From Antitrichia curtipendula (Eukaryota; Streptophyta; Bryopsida; Hypnales; Leucodontaceae): DNA of 64,000 bases. A model generated the notes under the pieces. That model saw nothing but the letters and a program-made list of their open reading frames with translations, ran no database searches and was not told where the DNA came from. A program made the translations under genes and the position numbers. The DNA lies in contig OX579633.1 of assembly GCA_951230915.1 (NCBI GenBank), positions 22,292,574 through 22,356,573 on the forward strand, given 5' to 3'. This document shows positions 59,369 through 64,000 of the stretch, piece by piece. Position 1 is the stretch's first letter; the number at the start of each line of letters is the position of its first letter.

Positions 59369-60860
59369 ATGGGATTAGTTTCTTCTTTTGAATATGAACC
59401 TCCTCTTCATCTTAATATTTAAAGGAAAAGATTAATGAAAAAAATCTATTATCTAAATAAAATAGATGTGTGTAATAATATCATCCAAAACAAAGTGAAA
59501 TTTGTCACCTGTGGTCATTGGAGTATACACTAATTGCTTTTAAAAGATTACTATCACTTCAAAAATAATGATTGTATATCTTTACAAATCCATGCACAAA
59601 TTTCAATGAGAGATGTAGGAGATTCAATACCATCTTTGTCTTTTTTATTATAATGGATTTCTAGCCAATGCATTTATAAGAACTTGTGAAATTTAATGGC
59701 ATGTACACTTTTATATACTTAATAAATATTTTGATAAAAAAAAGATAATAAGAATGTATTCCTTGATGATTGAATGTTATTACTATAATTGACAATATTG
59801 ATGTTACAAATTTCAAAATGACCAATGGAAAGTATTGGCAATGTTCTTTTGCAATCTTTGTTAAAAACCTTGATAGCATTACAAAAAAGTCAATGCCAAG
59901 TGTTTGAGATGAATTACTAATCACCACATAAAAAGATTCTTGTATATGATAATTATTAGGATTGATAGCAGAGGTGCTTCTATGATTTGTCATTTATTTG
60001 ACATTGCTAATTTGAGAAAAGAAAGCCACTTATTTCTACACACAAATATTCCTTTTCATATATTGATGTGCATATTTGAGTTATTTTGCAACTTAGTTCT
60101 TTTTATTGAACTATAATACTTGCTTTTAGATTGAAGCATCGATCTCTAAGGAGAGGTGGTAAAAAACATGGATCAATTGTGCTCACAAAATCAGACACAA
60201 ATTTTCAAGGCATGGCAAGCTTTATTACATTCATACATCAATTTCAATCCAAAGACCCAAATTTTATTAGAAGATGTGAAATAATAAAGTCATCAACTTA
60301 TTGCAACACAAATGACATAGAAACATATATTCTTTGTAGTTTGGAAATCACAAGTCATTGTAATAGTTATTAGCTAGTACGGAAGATTCAACATTGGTGG
60401 AGGTGGGTAATCCATGAGAGTACTCTATGGAATGAAATGAAGCCCCCTCAAAGACTGTTGGATGGTAAACCCATTCATTTCCACTACCCAAAAAATTCCC
60501 AAGATATGAGCATTCATCAACATAGCATTCTTGAGTATTATTGATATGATACTTCTGAGAACAAAATCAAGTGAGTGTCAATTAAAGCAAAGTCATACCA
60601 AATCAAATCAAAAGTAAGCAAAAATTTACAATGGCTAATTGACTCCAAGGGCTCACAAGCTCAATTTGAGCTCAACTATGCAAAATAAGGTGTGAGGGAT
60701 CCTCTCATGAGTTAGTAGTTCCATTTTATATCAATTTAGAGGGTGTTCAACAAAAAAATTCTAGAATGTTATGATTGTAAAACAATCAAAGGTTGATATT
60801 AACTAAAAATGCACCCAAAAACTAGGTGCAAGAATATGGAAGTTCTTAACAAGTCCAAGC
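59369..60860. other. AT-rich DNA downstream of the Gag-protease relic
   Basis: Where polymerase and integrase domains of an LTR element would be expected, no recognisable coding remnant is seen on either strand. Short open frames (for example 60131-60373) show no domain. Confidence 0.45.
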
Positions 60861-61282
60861 ATGTTGAGGAATACTATTTTGGACAAGGATGTACTTGCTA
60901 ATGCAAAGAAGGTGAAGCTGAGCAGTAGGAGTATCATAGACAAGGTCTTTTATGCGTCTCTCCATTGCATTCAAGCTTCACTCCCACATTGCCAGCAACT
61001 GATCACCACAAATATTTGTACCAATACTTGCTTAACCTCTCAAATCCAACAAGTAATCTATAGCTCTACACAATGGTTGAAAACATCTTCAAGAACTGAA
61101 CTATTGTATTGGATGTCTTCCACACAATGGTGGACTCCATGGTCATCAAAGGCCACAAATGCAACGACATCTATCTAAAAAAAGATCAACAACTCTATTA
61201 TGGATGGAACAAACTAACTTGCTTCTGTTGTAGCACCTTGCAAGCACATGCCTACACATATCGTAAGTCAAGCTCATGCTAG
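60861..61282 (+). pseudogene. Coding-like relic of unknown origin, ending at a MITE insertion
   Basis: Two frames in succession read like protein. The second (61103-61282) contains IVLDVFHTMVDSMVIKGHKC, LKKDQQLYYGWNKLTCFCC and a CxxC pair, and its stop falls at the left edge of the foldback element. Reading resumes beyond the element (SHFFNKLRRHWN). I do not recognise the family; a transposon-encoded protein is the likeliest source. Confidence 0.35.
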
Positions 61283-61545
61283 CATCACAAAGTTTAGAAC
61301 CTACGGTTTGTCAACAATTATCATGTGGTTATCGTTATTTCATGGGTTCGCATGTTAATATACAATTTATTGCTTCATTATGATGCATTACTTTCAATTG
61401 TAAGTAATGCATCATAACGATGTGATAAATTGTAAAATAATGCATCGTAATGATGCGATAAATTGTATATTAACGTGCGAACCCATGAAATAACGATAAC
61501 CACATGATAATTGTTGACAAACTGCAAGTTCTAAACTTTGTGATG
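61283..61545. mobile_element. Foldback MITE with about 110-bp arms
   Basis: The 263-bp element begins catcacaaagtttagaac and ends with its complement. The arms match almost perfectly for about 80 bases (including gtttgtcaacaattatcatg and ggttatcgttatttcatggg) and more loosely to the centre, where 'gatgcatta' and 'gcgataaattgta' motifs repeat. There is no coding capacity. No clear target duplication is visible, so the superfamily cannot be assigned. Confidence 0.85.
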
Positions 61546-64000
61546 AGTCACTTCTTCAACAAGCTTAGGAGGCATTGGAATTTATCAATCCCTAAGAAAC
61601 ATTGTCCCTAGAATCCTACTTAAAGACAACGCCTAAAGTCCTCCTTGAAATCCTGCTCAACGTTCAAACATTATGTACTACATGAAACCAATTGATTTGG
61701 TGGGTTTGTAATTTTTGGATCGTGTGGCCTTCAAGGATTGGTACTACATGGAATTAATATTCAAATACTGCTCATAAAAACATGCTGGAATGTTGTGGCA
61801 GCCAATGGATTTTTCGAGGAATAAAAACCCTAACTTGCTTTCGTCACATCACTTGGTCATATTTGGGAGGGACCTGGCCTTGAATGACCAAAATCATGTA
61901 AGAGTGTTTGATACATCATAAAAACAAATGTATTGTTTTGTAGTAAGGTAGAACTACCCAATTCCGTCAGTGATTCAAATCCGTGGTCTACAGCTTTGTC
62001 CCAATTCCGTTAGAAAAACATGCAAATCCACTTCAGATTCTCAGAACAGTAGTTTATTAATGCCATTAAAAGATAACATGTCAATTAATGATTGGTGAAT
62101 CTTCAAGTGCTATTAGACACATTGGGAAGCGGTATTGAGTTGTAAGAGGACGTTTATGAATCCAGTCTATTAGCGGTTGTGCAATTTCAATTCAGAAATT
62201 CACAGAAATGACAATTTTTATCAAAAAATATAATTCCACTTGGGTTTGACTCTTGAAACAAAAGCACACCTCTGAAAAATATGCGTCTTTCCTACAGTTG
62301 GCCCCAATATAGTTAGATTGCGAATCAAGGTGGTAATGGGTAGTTCTACCTTATTCCAAGCAAGTTTACTACAAGAGCTTAGGTTGGGTGTGTACTGAAA
62401 GAAAGGTAAAAGCATGTAAAATTGAACAAATAGGCAATTGAGGATGTTACTCAGGGTAGTGCTACTAGAGTTCTTTGTTGGGACTGACCTTTTTTTTTCT
62501 ACGTGGTCAAAAGACAATAAAAAATGGCCCCTATTTTAGAATGGTTAATTTTGTTTTTCATGACCTCTTCTTCTATCTACTTTGGGGGTCTATGATTTCA
62601 AAGTTGAATTCAAATTTTTCATCTTTGGTCCACATTTCCCCCTCTCAAATGAATGCACACAAGTTTTTTCCTAAAAGAATCAACAATTGAGTAGGATTCC
62701 TATTAGAAAACTATCTTAACTCCTAAAGTCCCAAAGTTCCAAAGTCCCTGGGGGGGACTCTTGTGATTTTGGGTGGGTTTGTGTGGTTTCAATTTTTTAA
62801 CATAATCTTTTTAATCTTTTTTTTGAAGATAGGAACTTAGATTAACTTTTGGGGAATGTAATTTTTTTTTTCCAATTGGTGCTTGGGAGCAAAAGTTATG
62901 CCACTTGAAGTCCAAAAAGCAACTCAAGGGGCAACCCCAAAAAAATCACAAAAATTTAATTTTTAAATTTTTTGTTTTTCCCCTCAAATATTATATTTTT
63001 GTTTACATTTGAAGCTTTGATTCATTCTATTTGGACTAGAGATGAGAAAGTTATGGACAATCTTGTTTTTTGGAAAATCTAAACATCATCTTGAAAAAAT
63101 AACTTATAAAATTCATTTTTGAATCCATTTTTAATAATTTTTCAGAATTTTTTGTTAGAGATGGTTAAGTTTGCTTGTTAGAACAATCTCACCATTAGAA
63201 TTATTGTGTTTCAATCTTGAACATACTTCTACCTAATAATTTTTTAATGAGTGAAAATTAAGTATTTTTCTATTGAATTATTTTTCTTAGATTTCCAACT
63301 CAGTTTTTCAACATAATAAATTAGAAAATCAAAATTAGTAGTGCAAAAATCTAAAGTTAAGAAAATTTAAAGTCAAAGAAACTAGTTGAGCAAGGTGTAA
63401 AAAAACTTGTTTTCTTCACTTTAAATGCAAATATCTTGCAATCTACGCGGTCAAAGTTTCTGAAATTTCTTCCACACATTCTTATACTAGTCTAGTGCAA
63501 GATCCTACAATCAGATTTGCAGAAAAATCAATTTCAAAAGTTTTTTGCTCTTTGCAATAGAAATGGCAATTTTGGGTGATTTTTGATGGAGAAAAGGCCT
63601 TGGGACATTAGGGTTAAGATTTGTTTGAATCTTGTAGTAAGTTGCAAGTTTTTTTAAGATTCTCTCAACAATCCATCCATTTTTTGAACACTATAAGAAT
63701 AAACTAAGAATTTTCAGAGTAATGAAATACATGTACCCAAAATCAACCCTAGATTCTCATTGAAAGGGGCCGTACATTTTAGGTGAGAATCTCGGTGTCC
63801 GTTTTAAACACCTGCGGCAAGTAGGTGCAATTGCCTTGTTATTTTTGTTGCAGGTCAAACCTAAGTGCCATGCGGAATGGTGGGATCCTCACTAGCCCTT
63901 TTTTTAAAGCTTTTTGAGAAAGTACCAGGATGGCAATCACTTAAGAATTTGGTGAAGCATTGTATTTCTACATTCATCCATCTTTTGGACCAAAAATACT
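61546..64000. other. AT-rich intergenic DNA to the window end
   Basis: No gene, RNA gene or element boundary is supportable. The 63000-63760 part has long A/T-rich stretches with weak similarity in wording to the repeats near 40.6 kb. Confidence 0.45.

Noticed and set aside
59369..60860. Reverse transcriptase, RNase H or integrase of an LTR element
   Set aside because: None of the expected catalytic motifs could be read in any frame after the protease fragment.
1..64000. CRISPR arrays, bacterial operons, ribosome binding sites
   Set aside because: Gene structure is eukaryotic throughout; no regularly spaced short direct repeats with unique spacers were seen.

Overview
This is a nuclear genomic window from a land plant. 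Genes have many short GT-AG introns (25 exons in the tubulin-complex gene), plastid-type N-terminal presequences and plant-restricted families. They sit in AT-rich, gene-poor DNA with microsatellites, foldback repeats and DNA transposons. Short introns, moderate gene spacing, and two intronless genes beside intron-rich ones suggest a non-seed plant, most likely a bryophyte. That placement is inference; no marker in the window fixes the species.

Layout. (1) 707-2212 (-): a four-exon plastid membrane protein of the RPH1 (Resistance to Phytophthora 1) family. (2) 7192-15258 (+): a 25-exon gamma-tubulin complex protein 2 gene, converging on (3) 15661-19137 (-): an intronless 1158-residue protein with three pairs of LOTUS/OST-HTH-like domains. 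(4) 20129-20894: a nonautonomous pogo/Tigger-like transposon. (5) 22415-23560 (+): an intronless F-box protein. (6) 24422-27600 (-): an eight-exon, plastid-type, indole-glycerol-phosphate-synthase-like TIM barrel whose catalytic lysines are replaced. It shares a 726-bp divergent promoter region with (7) 28327-34462 (+): a 15-exon leucine-rich-repeat protein with a C-terminal GxSxG hydrolase-like domain. That gene converges on (8) 35495-36955 (-): a ZUFSP/C78 cysteine peptidase with Cys, His and Asp in place. (9) 44489-45931 (+): a three-exon conserved plant membrane or secretory protein.

From about 46 kb to the end the window is AT-rich and transposon-dominated. It holds a broken DD34E Tc1-type transposase between inverted ends and TA dinucleotides (53186-54770), a Gag-protease relic with two widely separated zinc knuckles (57378-59368), a 263-bp foldback MITE (61283-61545) and several hairpins and microsatellites.

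Most genes look like ordinary single-copy housekeeping or plastid genes, and no operon-like cooperation is visible. The most unusual items are the six-module LOTUS-like protein, the IGPS-like candidate pseudoenzyme, the LRR-hydrolase fusion, and the Tc1 and pogo elements. Exon boundaries were set by hand from splice signals and reading-frame continuity; each spliced model closes in frame. Family calls rest on recognised motifs, not on a database search.
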